Source: Fratercula arctica (lineage: Eukaryota; Chordata; Aves; Charadriiformes; Alcidae). From it: DNA of 64,000 nucleotides. This document shows, in pieces, positions 18,441-29,335 of the stretch. The stretch covers positions 14,382,100 to 14,446,099 of the forward strand of contig CANTUZ010000025.1 of the NCBI GenBank assembly GCA_947846985.1, in the 5' to 3' direction. The translations under genes and the position numbers were made by a program. Position 1 is the stretch's first letter, and every line of letters starts with the position of its first letter. The notes beneath the pieces were generated by a model. The model worked only from the letters and a program-made list of their open reading frames with translations, had not been told where the DNA came from and searched no databases.

Positions 18441-21400
18441 TGGATTCGATGGCCTGGCACATCAGACCCACAGGAGTATAAGGCTCTAGTGGACACAGGA
18501 GCACAGTGTACTCTGATACCATCAAGCTATAGAGGGGCAGAACCCATTTGTATTTCTGGGGTCACAGGGGGATCCCAAGAGTTGACTGTACTGGAGGCTG
18601 AAGTGAGCCTAACTGGGAATGAGTGGCAAAAGCATCCCATTGTGACTGGCCCAGATGCTCCATGCATCCTTGGTATAGATTACCTCAGGAGAGGGTATTT
18701 TAAGAACCCAAAGGGGTATCGGTGGGCCTTTGGCATAGCTGCCTTGGAGGCGGAGGAAGTTAAACAGTTGTCCACCTTGCCTGGTCTCTCGGAGGACTCT
18801 TCTGTTGTGGGGTTGTTGAGGGTCGAAGAACAGCAGGTGCCGATTGCTACCACAACGGTGCATCGGCGGCAATATCGCACTAACCGAGACTCTCTGATTC
18901 CCATCCATAAGCTGATTCGTGAACTAGAGGTTCAAGGAGTGATCGGCAAGACTCGCTCGCCTTTTAACAGTCCTATACGGCCGGTGCGAAAATCCAATGG
19001 AGAGTGGAGGCTAACTGTAGACTATCGTGGCCTGAATGGAGTCACACCATCGCTGAGCGCTGCTGTGCCGGACATGCTAGAACTCCAGTATGAACTGGAG
19101 TCCAAGGCAGCCAAGTGGTATGCCACGACTGATATAGCGAATGTATTTTTCTCAATCCCTTTGGCAGCAGAGTGCAGGCCACAGTTTGCTTTCACCTGGA
19201 GGGGCATCCAGTACACCTGGAATCGACTGCCCCAGGGGTGGAAACACAGCCCCACCATTTGCCATGGACTGATCCAGACTGCACTGGAACAGGGTGAAGC
19301 TCCAGAACATCTGCAGTACATTGATGACATCATCGTATGGGGAAACACAGCAGAAGAAGTTTTTGAGAAAGGGAGTAAAATAGTCCGAATCCTTCTGAAA
19401 GCTGGTTTTGCCATAAAACGAAGTAAGGTCAAGGGACCTGCACAGGAGATCCAGTTCTTAGGAATAAAATGGCAAGATGGACGCCGCCAAATCCCAATGG
19501 ATGTGATCAACAAAATAGCAGCTATGTCTCCACCAACTAGCAAAAAGGAAACACAAGCTTTCTTAGGCATTGTGGGTTTTTGGAGGATGCATATCCCAGA
19601 TTACAGTCTGATTGTAAGCCCTCTGTATCAAGTAACCCGGAAGAAGAACGACTTTAAATGGAGTCCTGAGCAACGACAAGCTTTTGAACAAATCAAACAG
19701 GAAATAGTCCATGCAGTGGCCCTGGGGCCAGTCCGGGCAGGACAAGATGTGAAAAATGTGCTCTACACCGCAGCCGGGGAGAATGGCCCTACCTGGAGCC
19801 TCTGGCAGAAGGCACCAGGGGAGGCCCGAGGTCGACCCCTAGGGTTTTGGAGTCGGGGATACAGAGGATCCGAAGCGCGCTACACTCCAACAGAAAAGGA
19901 GATATTGGCAGCATATGAAGGGGTTCGAGCTGCTTCGGAGGTGGTTGGTACAGAAGCGCAGCTCCTCTTAGCACCTCGACTGCCGGTGCTGGGTTGGATG
20001 TTCAAAGAAAGGGTCCCCACCACACATCATGCAACTGATGCTACATGGAGTAAGTGGATTGCACTGATCACACAGCGAACTCGAATGGGAAACCCCAGTC
20101 GCCCAGGAATTCTGGAAGTGATCATGGACTGGCCAGAAGGCAAGGGTTTTGGAATGTCACCAGAGGAGGAGGTGACGCGTGCGGAAGAGGCCCCACCATA
20201 TAATAAATTGCCAGAAAATGAGAAGCAATATGCCCTGTTCACTGATGGGTCCTGCCGGATTGTGGGAAAGCATCGCAAGTGGAAGGCTGCTGTGTGGAGT
20301 CCTACACGACAAGTTGCAGAAGCCAGTGAAGGACAAGGTGAATCGAGCCAGTTTGCAGAGGTGAAAGCCATTCAGCTGGCTTTGGACATCGCCGAGCGAG
20401 AAAGATGGCCAGTACTTTCTCTCTACACTGACTCATGGATGGTGGCAAATGCTCTGTGGGGGTGGTTACAGCAGTGGAAGCAGGGCAACTGGCAGCGCAG
20501 AGGCAAACCCATCTGGGCTGCTGAACTATGGCAAGATATTGCTGCCCGCATAGAGAATCTGGTTGTGAAAGTACGCCACGTAGATGCCCACGTACCGAAG
20601 AATCGGGCCACGGAGGAACATCAGAACAACCAGCAGGTGGATCGGGCTGCCAGGATTGAAGTGGCTCAAGTGGATCTGGATTGGCAACATAAGGGTGAAC
20701 TATTCATAGCTCGGTGGGCCCATGACACCTCAGGCCACCAAGGAAGAGATGCGACATATAGATGGGCTCGTGACCGAGGGGTGGACTTGACCATGGACAC
20801 TATTGCACAGGTCATCCATGAATGTGAGACATGCGCTGCAATCAAGGAAGCCAAGCGTTTGAAGCCTCTTTCGTATGGAGGACGATGGTTGAAATATAAA
20901 TATGGGGAGGCCTGGCAGATTGATTATATCACACTGCCACGAACCCGTCAAGGCAAGCGCTATGTGCTCACAATGGTGGAAGCAACCACTGGATGGCTGG
21001 AAACATACCCTGTGCCCCATGCCACTGCCCGGAATACTATCCTGGGCCTTGAAAAGCAAGTCCTGTGGCGACATGGTACCCCAGAAAGAATTGAGTCGGC
21101 TCATTTCCGAAACAGCCTCATAGACACCTGGGCCAAAGAGCATGGTATTGAGTGGGTGTATCACATCCCCTATCACGCACCAGCCTCTGGGAAGATAGAA
21201 CGGTACAATGGACTGTTAAAAACTACACTGAGAGCAATGGGTGGTGGGACCTTAAAACATTGGGATGCACATTTAGCAAAGGCTACCTGGCTAGTTAATA
21301 CCAGGGGATCTACCAATCGGGCTGGCCCTGCCCAGTCAAAACTTCCACGTACTGTAGAAGGGGATAAGGTCCCCATAGTGCACATGAAGAATATGTTGGG

Positions 21401-21560
21401 GAAGACAGTCTGGGTTAGTCCTGCCTCAGGCAAAGGCAAACCCATCCGTGGGATTGCTTTTGCCCAAGGACCTGGGTGCACTTGGTGGGTAATGCGGCAG
21501 GATGGGGAAGTCCGATGTGTACCTCATGGGGACTTGATTTTGGGGGAGAATAGCCAATGA
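18384..21560 (+). pseudogene. pol: P1 pol: full-length frame, integrase active-site deletion
   Basis: The frame runs without stops from just after the gag TAG; a GTG at 18405 is the first start-like codon, but readthrough is more likely than initiation. Domains in order, numbering from 18405: aspartic protease with VDTGAQ at residue 29-34, RT with the catalytic Asp in TTDIANVFF near 243 and YIDD at 305-308, RNase H with FTDGS near 614, the integrase HHCC module, and the integrase core with QIDYI (Asp 840). A 9-bp in-frame deletion at about 21099 removes the Asp-Asn-Gly of the second catalytic block, leaving Ala at 899. The protein would be full length but the integrase should be inactive. Confidence 0.9.
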
Positions 21561-21843
21561 ATCAAATCGTGTGCGACACTGTCACTGTATGTCCTCGTTA
21601 CTATAATTGCTATTGGCTGTACTGCAGTAAGACTCACCCAAATTAAGGACAGATGGACTTTGATGAAGAATTGAGTAAAGCACAGTGGTGATGGGATCAG
21701 AGCTGACGCCCAGCAACTTCCTCAAGATCTGCATCTTTGGCCCATGGACTGTGTGCATGAGCTACGCCGGGTACACCAGTCACATGTTCCGAAAACTGTA
21801 AGATCTGGGCGTGGCAAAATGGTATGGAATAAGGGGTGGATAA
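21561..21843 (+). other. P1 region between pol and the 3' LTR
   Basis: After the pol TGA, 37 more codons are open in the pol frame (21561-21671) and include a hydrophobic run (LSLYVLVTIIAIGCTAV) followed by a basic tail, much like a membrane anchor. A separate 36-codon frame from ATG 21691 to TAA 21801 is open here but shifted in P4. No env protein is recognisable. A purine-rich tract (GGAATAAGGGGTGGATAA) at 21826-21843 precedes the LTR. Confidence 0.7.
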
Positions 21844-22179
21844 TGTCCTGGTTCCGGCAGGGACAGGGTTAAGTATTCCATGCCATGTGAGCCACGCCCA
21901 CCCTGAGATTAAAAGGAGGGAGGGGGCGAGCAGTCGGGTTCGGAGCGGGCTGGCGTGTCCCGGGTCCGGACCGGCGGGGAGCGGCGGTTCCGTAATCTCG
22001 TTTGTATATTTCTCTGTCCGTGTTATTGTTGTTGTTTTCTTGTTCCCTTTGCTGTTCTGTTAAACTGCCTTTGTCTCAACCCAAGAGTTTTGCCTTTTTC
22101 TTTTGATCCTTCCCGTACTGGGAAGTGCTGAGCGAGCGACACGTGGTTCTTTGTTGCCATCTGAGGCCAAACCACGACA
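21844..22179 (+). mobile_element. P1 3' LTR (336 bp)
   Basis: Same family as the 5' LTR but has one, not two, copies of the GGGAGCGGCG unit, making it 10 bp shorter. Confidence 0.95.
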
Positions 22180-22184
22180 AATGT
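22180..22184 (+). repeat. Target-site duplication AATGT of P1, right copy
   Basis: Matches 15875-15879 exactly. Confidence 0.95.
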
Positions 22185-22800
22185 GAAGCAAGAGAATTTT
22201 ACACCAATCATAATAAAAGTATGTATGACTAAAGTCACTCAAACTCCACCTTGAAGATAACAAATAGTATAAAAATAGCCCGAGAGAGGGGGGATACCCA
22301 GGGAAGACACTATTGTGAAGAACTCCATCACTGACTTCTGGGATCAGTCAATGGGCTGAGCCTTTCTCCACCCCCATAGGGACGCCTTTGGGTAAGACTT
22401 AGATTATACCGAGTGTTTCCTCGGGGAGCTTAGAAATCTCTCTAGAGAATCTCTTTCCTACATTTATAGCCAGGCTGTATCGTTTATAACTTTGTCGCGT
22501 GTTTGATATATGTAATAATACTTTCATTTGCACGTGCTTTGCAGACAGTGTATTTATCACCGGCAATCCTAAGAACCTATCTATCTGTTGTTTAAATAAA
22601 CTGCACTGTTTAAGTAGCTAGTTGTTGTAGTTCCTCACTGAACGCGACCAAAGACTCGAGAGTGTCCGTGCTAGTTCGTGAGCATGACTAGACTGAAGGT
22701 GCAGTCCACTATTAGTGTATCCAAATCGTAATGGTTTAATACATATTAAACACGACTGGACTGATAGTGCTGAATTGGGCATCACTCAGAATTTAAACCC
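22185..22800 (+). mobile_element. Right part of the LTR-like sequence interrupted by P1 (tentative)
   Basis: Contains TATAAAAAT at 22268-22276 and AATAAA at 22595-22600, about 330 bases apart, as in U3-R-U5. The right limit, and whether internal sequence follows, cannot be decided. Confidence 0.4.
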
Positions 22801-23609
22801 AGCCGCACCTAGCCTCCCACCTCAGTGAGGAGTGTTAGAACGAAAGGGGGTTTATCTTCTGCCAAAACCGCTTTGCCCCTTTCCATGCAATAAGAAGATA
22901 CTGAATGGAGTTGGGTAATTTGGACAAAATTCTTTGCCACTTGCCATAAACCAAACACTAATAGGATAGTTGCAATATTTAAAGTTATTCTACAACCCAA
23001 ATTTTTCTTGTACAGACATCTGCAAACCATACTTAGATGGTCAATTCCTTAATAGTTATGTGTTCAGACACATGGTCAAGTTAGCTTGGCTTATCTTATG
23101 AACTAAATCACAGTAAATCATGATTTGCACCCCCACATCCTGCAGCAAACACAAGGATTATACATTAGCATAGACCTGAGGGAAGATGGTTTAAACTAAA
23201 GTTCCTTATCTCATTAGCAATGTGTTGACTTCACTAATGGACATTTAGTGCAGCAATATACTGTAACAAATTAAACCTCAGTAACAAAGTTGAGATAGGA
23301 TATGCATATTTGTTTTAACTATAGTTCAGAGCAAGAGCAGTAAATGGTTCTTTTGCACTCTCTAGGAGTCAACAGATATCAAGTGCAAATGGGTTTAGTT
23401 ATTTTTTAATAAAGTGATTTTATTTTGGTATGCCTCCTTTTCTCCTTTTTAGTGGGGACTTGGCAAGCCAGGAAGATAACTTTTAGATGTTTGGCTGACA
23501 TTTTTCAATCAAAAGCTAAATATGATAAGATGAAATGGCCTTTATTTTAAGTTTTTGGCCTGAAAGTCATTTATATTTTATCTTATGTGCATGGACAAGC
23601 CCAGAGGGT
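22801..23609. other. Unique stretch without a recognised gene
   Basis: No domain or RNA gene recognised; only short frames. Confidence 0.55.
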
Positions 23610-24338
23610 TGTCCTGGTTTGATGTAAAATAGAACCAACTTTCTGTTCAGTAATTTTACTTCTTAGCTTAGGTCTCTTCTAACTCTCTGAAATTAACAGC
23701 ATATTGTGCTGAAAACAGTTCGTTCTCAGAGTGATAAGACCAATTTTTACAGCTTGTGCCAGGGAATGGTACACAGAGAGGTTCTTGCTTATACTTATTG
23801 CTATAACAACCAAGGTCAGCTAATTTTGTTATTTGCCCCGTTGGAGGGTTGGAAGGGGAAAAGCATAGAGGGGTCCCACCTGCTGGGAGGAGCGGACAGG
23901 ACAGGTGACCCACAATTGACCAACAGGGGTATTCCATCCCATCTGCCCCATGCTCAGTATAAAAGTTGAGGGATCAAAGGGTCAGCCCTCTTTCTTCAAT
24001 GGCCAATGTCCGAGGATGACCCTGTCTGTTATCTGCCTTTTGATCTGATCCATGTGTTCCTGACTCCAGATGTGGAATCCAGTTCCCACCCATCGCTGAG
24101 TCCAGCCTGGGACTTCCCCAGTGCCTGCTGGTGATGTCATCCTGAGAGCTTAATATGGTTTTGTATATACTGTATCTATTTCATTATTTCCTTTTTATTT
24201 TATTATTAATGTTTCATTGACGTAGTTTAGTTCCTTCTAAACTAGTAAATCTCTTTATCTCTTCTCCTCCCCGTGTGCGAGAGGTAGGGGGAGAGCATCT
24301 GTCACCGGCCATTGGCCAATTTGGCCAAAACCATGACA
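23610..24338 (+). mobile_element. P2 5' LTR (729 bp)
   Basis: Starts TGTCCTGGTTTGATG and ends CCATGACA, matching the ends of the P1/P3/P4 LTRs, while the middle is unrelated by eye and much longer. A TATAAAA box lies at 23958-23964. Confidence 0.85.
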
Positions 24339-24345
24339 AATGTAC

Positions 24346-24363
24346 TGGCGCCCAATGTGGGGC
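24346..24363 (+). promoter_or_regulatory. P2 primer binding site, tRNA-Lys1,2 type
   Basis: TGGCGCCCAATGTGGGGC, seven bases after the LTR; one change from the site of P4. Confidence 0.9.
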
Positions 24364-24437
24364 ACAAATGGAGCTCTGGTAGATTGCCTGAATAGTTTGA
24401 ATTCCAGCTTGTTCAGGGAGAACAGACAGCTCACATC

Positions 24438-26613
24438 ATGTCGTTCTTATGCGAAATCTTATATTGTGCCTTTAGAGAGCTTTGTATGAAGTTGATGCAT
24501 TGGGGTTTAACTGGTCAAATATATTGCATGGCCTATTTCTTCTTTGTGTTTGGATATGGTGGTCTAAGCGTGCTATGTTGGTGTGGATTTGCCTTCACAT
24601 GTATAAAATAATTGCTTGGATAATGGTTCTACCTGCATATCTTCGGCATCTTGTGATGGAGTCTTATACTAATTACACTTTTGTGATGGATTCTTTTACT
24701 AATTACATTCTTGGTCTTACCTGGGGAAAGTTTACTTTGCCCTTTGATTATTATGCCAAAGTGACACTAACAGAATTAGGGGATGAGAAACCTTCAGGCT
24801 GTTTAGAGAGTGAATGTTACTTTCATTCATACCTGATTCTGTTGGGTTTCCTGAATGTGTTGCAGGGGTGGTTTATTGTTAAACCAGGAGTGAGTATTAT
24901 GTGACCTGTGATATTGCCACTCAAACCCCATGGCCAAAGTCAAAGATAGCAGAAATTCAGACAACATCGACACTAAAAGCCACAGCAAAAAGCCAAACAA
25001 CCCCCCCACCGAAAGCTACAGTAGAAACACAAACAACTCAGATTACTGCCCAAGGAACAACACAGACAAAAACAATGCCACCGGCCCCGACAACAGCCCG
25101 AGTGGCATCGGCTGCCCCCACAACCAGCACCGGCAAAAGCAACGGCCCCATCCCAAGCCACGGCCCAGCCCATCCCGGCAGCAGTCACTCAACAGCCTGC
25201 GGTCAAAGTTACTCCGCCGCCTGCCCCCCCAACACCCGTATCGCCAGCCCCTCCCCCGCCCGCAGCGGCACCAGCTGCTCCAGCCCCGACAAGAAGCACT
25301 GTCATTACTCTGGCTGCTCTGACAACGAGCGCTGCTGCTACCCAAACTCCAGCAGAACCGGCACAAGTTGCCTCAGCGACCAGGAAGCAGAAAAAGTCAG
25401 CTTGTTCCCCTGACAACAGAGACCAGCCCAAGCCAGACAGCATGGGAGAGGGGCTCCTCTGTTGAAGATACAGGAGAGGGTCCTCATGTAGATAAAGGAA
25501 AAGGTCCTGCTAAAGCAGATAAAGGAGAGGGTCATTCTCATCCAGCATTAACACAGGATGAGGACTCAGATGCAGAGATAATCATTAAATCCTTTTCTAT
25601 GAAGGATTTGCGAAATATAAGGAAGGACTTCAGTCATCATGAAGGGGAGACACTTGTCTCCTGGTTGCTCCGATGCTGGGACAATGGAGCTGATACCGTA
25701 GACTTGGAAGGTAGAGAAGCTAAGCAGTTGGGAAACCTGTCCAAAGATGGAGGTATTGATAAAGCGAGTGGGAGAAAGACAAACACTCTCACTTTCTGGA
25801 GGTGACTGCTATCAGCTGTGAAGGACAGGTATCCCTTTAAGGATGATATCAAATGCTGTCCAAGCAAATGGACCAGTATGGAAAAAGGTATTAAGTACCT
25901 GAGGGAACTGGCTGTGCGAGAGGTGATTTATAGCAACAGGTAAGTGATTATAGACCCTGATGAAATGCCATGCAAAGGATCTTTATTGAGAAAGTTTGTG
26001 CAGAGTGCACCATCAAGGTATTCCCACACTTTGTCAACAATGGTCTGGGGAGGATCTGATACTGATACACCAACTGTAAATGAGGTGGCTAACAAGGTGC
26101 GACAGTATGAAGACAGTCTCTCATCTCCTCACTGTAGCAGCTGTGGAAAAAATGGGTGAGCAAGCTAAGACCATGGCTGATCAAACCAAGACAATGGCTG
26201 AGACAACTGAGAAATTGGCTAAGAATACTGAGAAAATGACTAAGACAATAGCTGAGGAAAATGATAAACTTTTTCATGAGCTGCTTGAAAACCTGTCTGA
26301 GAAGGGGAAAGAACCCCACTCTTCCCCTCAACAGACCGAGGTTGCAGTAATTAAGAAAAAATGTCCTCCTACAGGATCAACTCAGGGGAAACAGGACCCA
26401 CTCCAAGATTTCCTGTGGCTTTGCCTCTGCAACTATGAGTTGTGGGATAAAAAACCTACCCTGGTCCTACAAGCACGAGTGCTTGAGTTGCAAGGTAAAG
26501 CAGATGGAAGAAAGAATTCTTCCAGCAGGGGGGCTGCTCCAGTCCATGGAAAGAGATTTTCCGGACTGTGCAGGAACTTAACTGCTAATTGTAGATGTTG
26601 TCCTCAACACTAG
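24438..26613 (+). pseudogene. gag: P2 gag, degraded
   Basis: The likely start is the ATG at 24438. The first frame is strongly hydrophobic and, after a frameshift near 24590, continues with more hydrophobic segments up to about 24870, so the membrane-spanning N-terminus of this gag group is old. A Pro/Thr/Ala-rich region replaces the 10-residue repeat of P1 and P4. The capsid part begins near 25560 and contains SWLLRCWDNGADTVDLEG. Several stops follow (25804, 25942 and others). A coiled-coil rich in MAE/AKT repeats lies at 26160-26290. The frame ends at TAG 26611-26613, in frame with pol. Confidence 0.8.
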
Positions 26614-29263
26614 AGGTGCCCTGCCTCCAGCCAGGAGGAGGAGAGGGATAACTGAGTTTATTGGACTGTGTGGATTCGATGGCCTGGCACATTAGAGCCA
26701 CAAAAGTATAAAGCCCTGGTGGACACTGGTGCACAGTGTACCCTATTGCCATCGAATCATAAAGGGGCAGAATCTGTTACTATTTCTGGAGTGACAGGTG
26801 GGTCTCAAGAACTGACTGTATTAGAGGCCAAAGTGAGCCTGAATGGGAATAAATGGGAGAAGCACCCCATTGTGACTGGCCCAAATGCTCCGTGCATCCT
26901 TGTCATAGACTACCTCAAGAGAGGGTATTTCAAAGACCCGAAAGGGTGTTGGTGGGCTTTTGGCATAGCAGCTGTAGAGACTGAGGACATTACACAGCTG
27001 TCTACCTTACCTGGCCTTTCAGATGACCCTTCTGTGGTGGGACTGCTGAAGGTTAAAGAACAGCCGGTGCCAAGTGCTACTGCCATGGCGCAACAATGAC
27101 AGCATCGCACTAACCAAGATTCCCTGATTCCCATCCAGAACATGATTCGTTGGCTGGAGACCCAAGGGGTGATCAGCAAGACTCGCTCACCCTTTAACAG
27201 CCCTATGTGGCCAGAGCGAAAGTCTGATGGAGACCGGAGATTAACAGTAGACTATCGTGGCCTGAATGAAGTCACACCTCCGCTGAGTGCTGCTGTGCCA
27301 GACATGCTGGAACTCCAATATGAACTGGAGTCAAAGGCAGCCAAGTGGTATGCTACGATTGACATTGCTAATGCATTCTTCTCTATTCCTTTAGCAGCAG
27401 AGTGCAGGCCACAGTTTGCTTTCACCTGGAGGGGCATCCAGTACACCTGGAATCAACTGCCCCAGGGGTGGAAACACAGCCCTACTATTTGCCATGGACT
27501 GATCCAGACTGCACTGGAGAAGGGTGGAGCTCCAGAACACCTGCAATACATTGATGACATCATTGTGTGGGGAAACACAGCAGAAGAAGTTTTCAAGAAA
27601 GGCAAGAAAATAATCAAGATAGATACTTTTGAAAGTAGGTTTTGCTGTCAAAAGAGGTAAGGTCAAGGGACCTGCACGAGACATCCAGTTCTTGGGAATT
27701 AAGTGGCAAGATGGGTGTCGCCAGATCCCAATGGATGTGATCAACAAAATAACATCTATGTCCCCACCTACTAACAAAAAGGAAACACAAGTCTTCTTAG
27801 GCGTTGTGGGTTTCTGGAGACTGCACATTCCAGGTTATAGTCAGATTGTGAGCCCTCTCTATGAAGTGACTTGAAAGAAAAATGAGTTTACACGGGATCC
27901 TGAGCTACGACAGGCCGTTGAGCAAATTAAGCAAGCGATTGTGCATGCAGTAGCCCTTGGACCAGTCCGAACAGGACGGGACATTAAAAATGTGCTCTAC
28001 ACTGCAGCTGGGGACAATGGCCCTACCTGGAGCCTCTGGCAGAAAGCACCAGGGGAGACTTGAGGTCGACCCCTAGCATTCTGGAGTGGAGGATACAGAG
28101 GCTCCGAGGCCGACTGTACCCCAACTGAGAAAGAAATACTGGCAGCATATGAAGGAGTCAGAGCTGCTTCAGAGGTAATTGGTACTGAAGCACAGCTCCT
28201 CCTGGCACCCCAATTACCAGTCCTGGGCTGGATGTTCAAGGGTAAAGTTCCTTCTACTCATCATGCCAACAATGCTACCTGGAGTAAGTGGGTTGCCTTA
28301 ATCACACAGTGAACTCCAATAGGAAACCCCAATCGTCCAGGAATCATATACGTGATCACAAACTGGCCTGACGGCAAAGACTCCAGAATGCCACCACAGG
28401 AGGTGATGACACGTGCTGAGGAAGCCCCACAATATAATGAACTCTCAGATAAGGAGAAACAGTATGCCTTGTTCACTGATGGGTCTTGTCGTATTGTAGG
28501 AAAGCATCGAAAGTGGAAAGCAGCTGGGTGGAGTCCTACATGACAAGTCGCAGAAGCTGCTGAAGGAGAAGGTGAATTGAGTCAATTTGCAGAGGTAAAA
28601 GCCATCCAGCTGGCCTTAGACATTGCTGAACGAGAAAAATGGCCAATACTTTATCTCTGTACTGACTCATGGATGGTGACCAATGCTCTGTGGGGATGGT
28701 TAAAGCAGTGGAAGCAGAGCAACTGGCAGCACAATGGTAAACCCATCTGGGCTGCTGAACTATGGCAAGATATTGCTGACCAGCTAGGGAAACTAGTCGT
28801 GAAAGTACACCATGTAGATGCCCACGTACCCATGGGACGGGCCACTGAGGAACATCAAAACAATCAGCAAGTGGATCAGGCTGCTAAGATTTTCCAGACA
28901 GATTTGGACTGGGAACATAAAGGTGAACTATTTTTAGCTCAGTGGGCCCATGACACCTCAGGTCATCAAGGAAGGGATGCAACATATAAATGGGCTCGTG
29001 ACCGAGGGGTGGACTTAACCATGGACGTGATTGGGCAGCTTATCCACGATTGGGAAACATGCACCGAAATCAAGCAAGCTAAAAGATTAAAACCTTTGTG
29101 GCATGGGGAATGATGGTTAAAATATAAGTATGGCAGAGCTTCTCAAATAGACTATATCACACTCCCTCAAACCCACCAGGGTAGGCACTATGTGATTACA
29201 ATGGTGAAAGCAAGCAACGGATGGTTGGAAACCTATGCTGTACTCCATGCCACTCCCCGGAAT
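26614..29263 (+). pseudogene. pol: P2 pol, degraded and 3'-truncated
   Basis: Protease (VDTGAQCTLL near 26720), RT (TIDIANAFFSIPL near 27360 and YIDDIIVWG near 27550), RNase H (FTDGSCRIVG near 28475, CTDSWMV near 28660) and the integrase HHCC region (HDTSGHQG near 28955) are recognisable. The frame is broken by stops at several places, including 27097, 27872 and 29111, and by a frameshift near 27625. The core aspartate block reads QIDYI at about 29145. The gene ends at the CR1 junction. Confidence 0.87.
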
Positions 29264-29335
29264 CAAACAATCATAGGGTTGGAAGGGACCTCTGGAGATC
29301 ATCTAGTCCAACCCCCCTGCCAGAGCAGGGTCATC

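Larger units (their letters stand above)
15880..22179 (+). mobile_element. P1: ERV-L-like provirus, 6.3 kb, no env
   Basis: Complete LTR to LTR with a perfect 5-bp target duplication. Gag and pol are in one frame separated by TAG; only 283 bases lie between the pol stop and the 3' LTR, so no env gene exists. The LTRs differ at about nine positions plus a 10-bp length difference, so it is older than P4. The integrase resembles that of class III ERV-L elements (for example the WAKEHGIEWVYHIPYH region followed by GKIERYNGLLK). Confidence 0.93.
23610..29263 (+). mobile_element. P2: older ERV-L-like provirus, 3' end missing
   Basis: A relative of P1, P3 and P4 with the same gene plan but an LTR of different length and sequence. 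Gag and pol contain many stops and frameshifts. The sequence stops inside the integrase core at 29263, where CR1-D begins, and does not resume after CR1-D, so the integrase end and the 3' LTR are deleted. Confidence 0.9.

Noticed and set aside
21691..21801. 36-residue ATG frame between pol and LTR in P1 as an accessory gene
   Set aside because: The same region in P4 has a one-base deletion that shifts it, and no domain is visible.
21561..21843. A hidden complete env in P1 or P4
   Set aside because: Fewer than 300 bases separate pol and LTR; at most an anchor-like relic could be present.
22809..23030. 73-residue minus-strand frame with a hydrophobic part
   Set aside because: No similarity recognised and no regulatory context; too short to claim.
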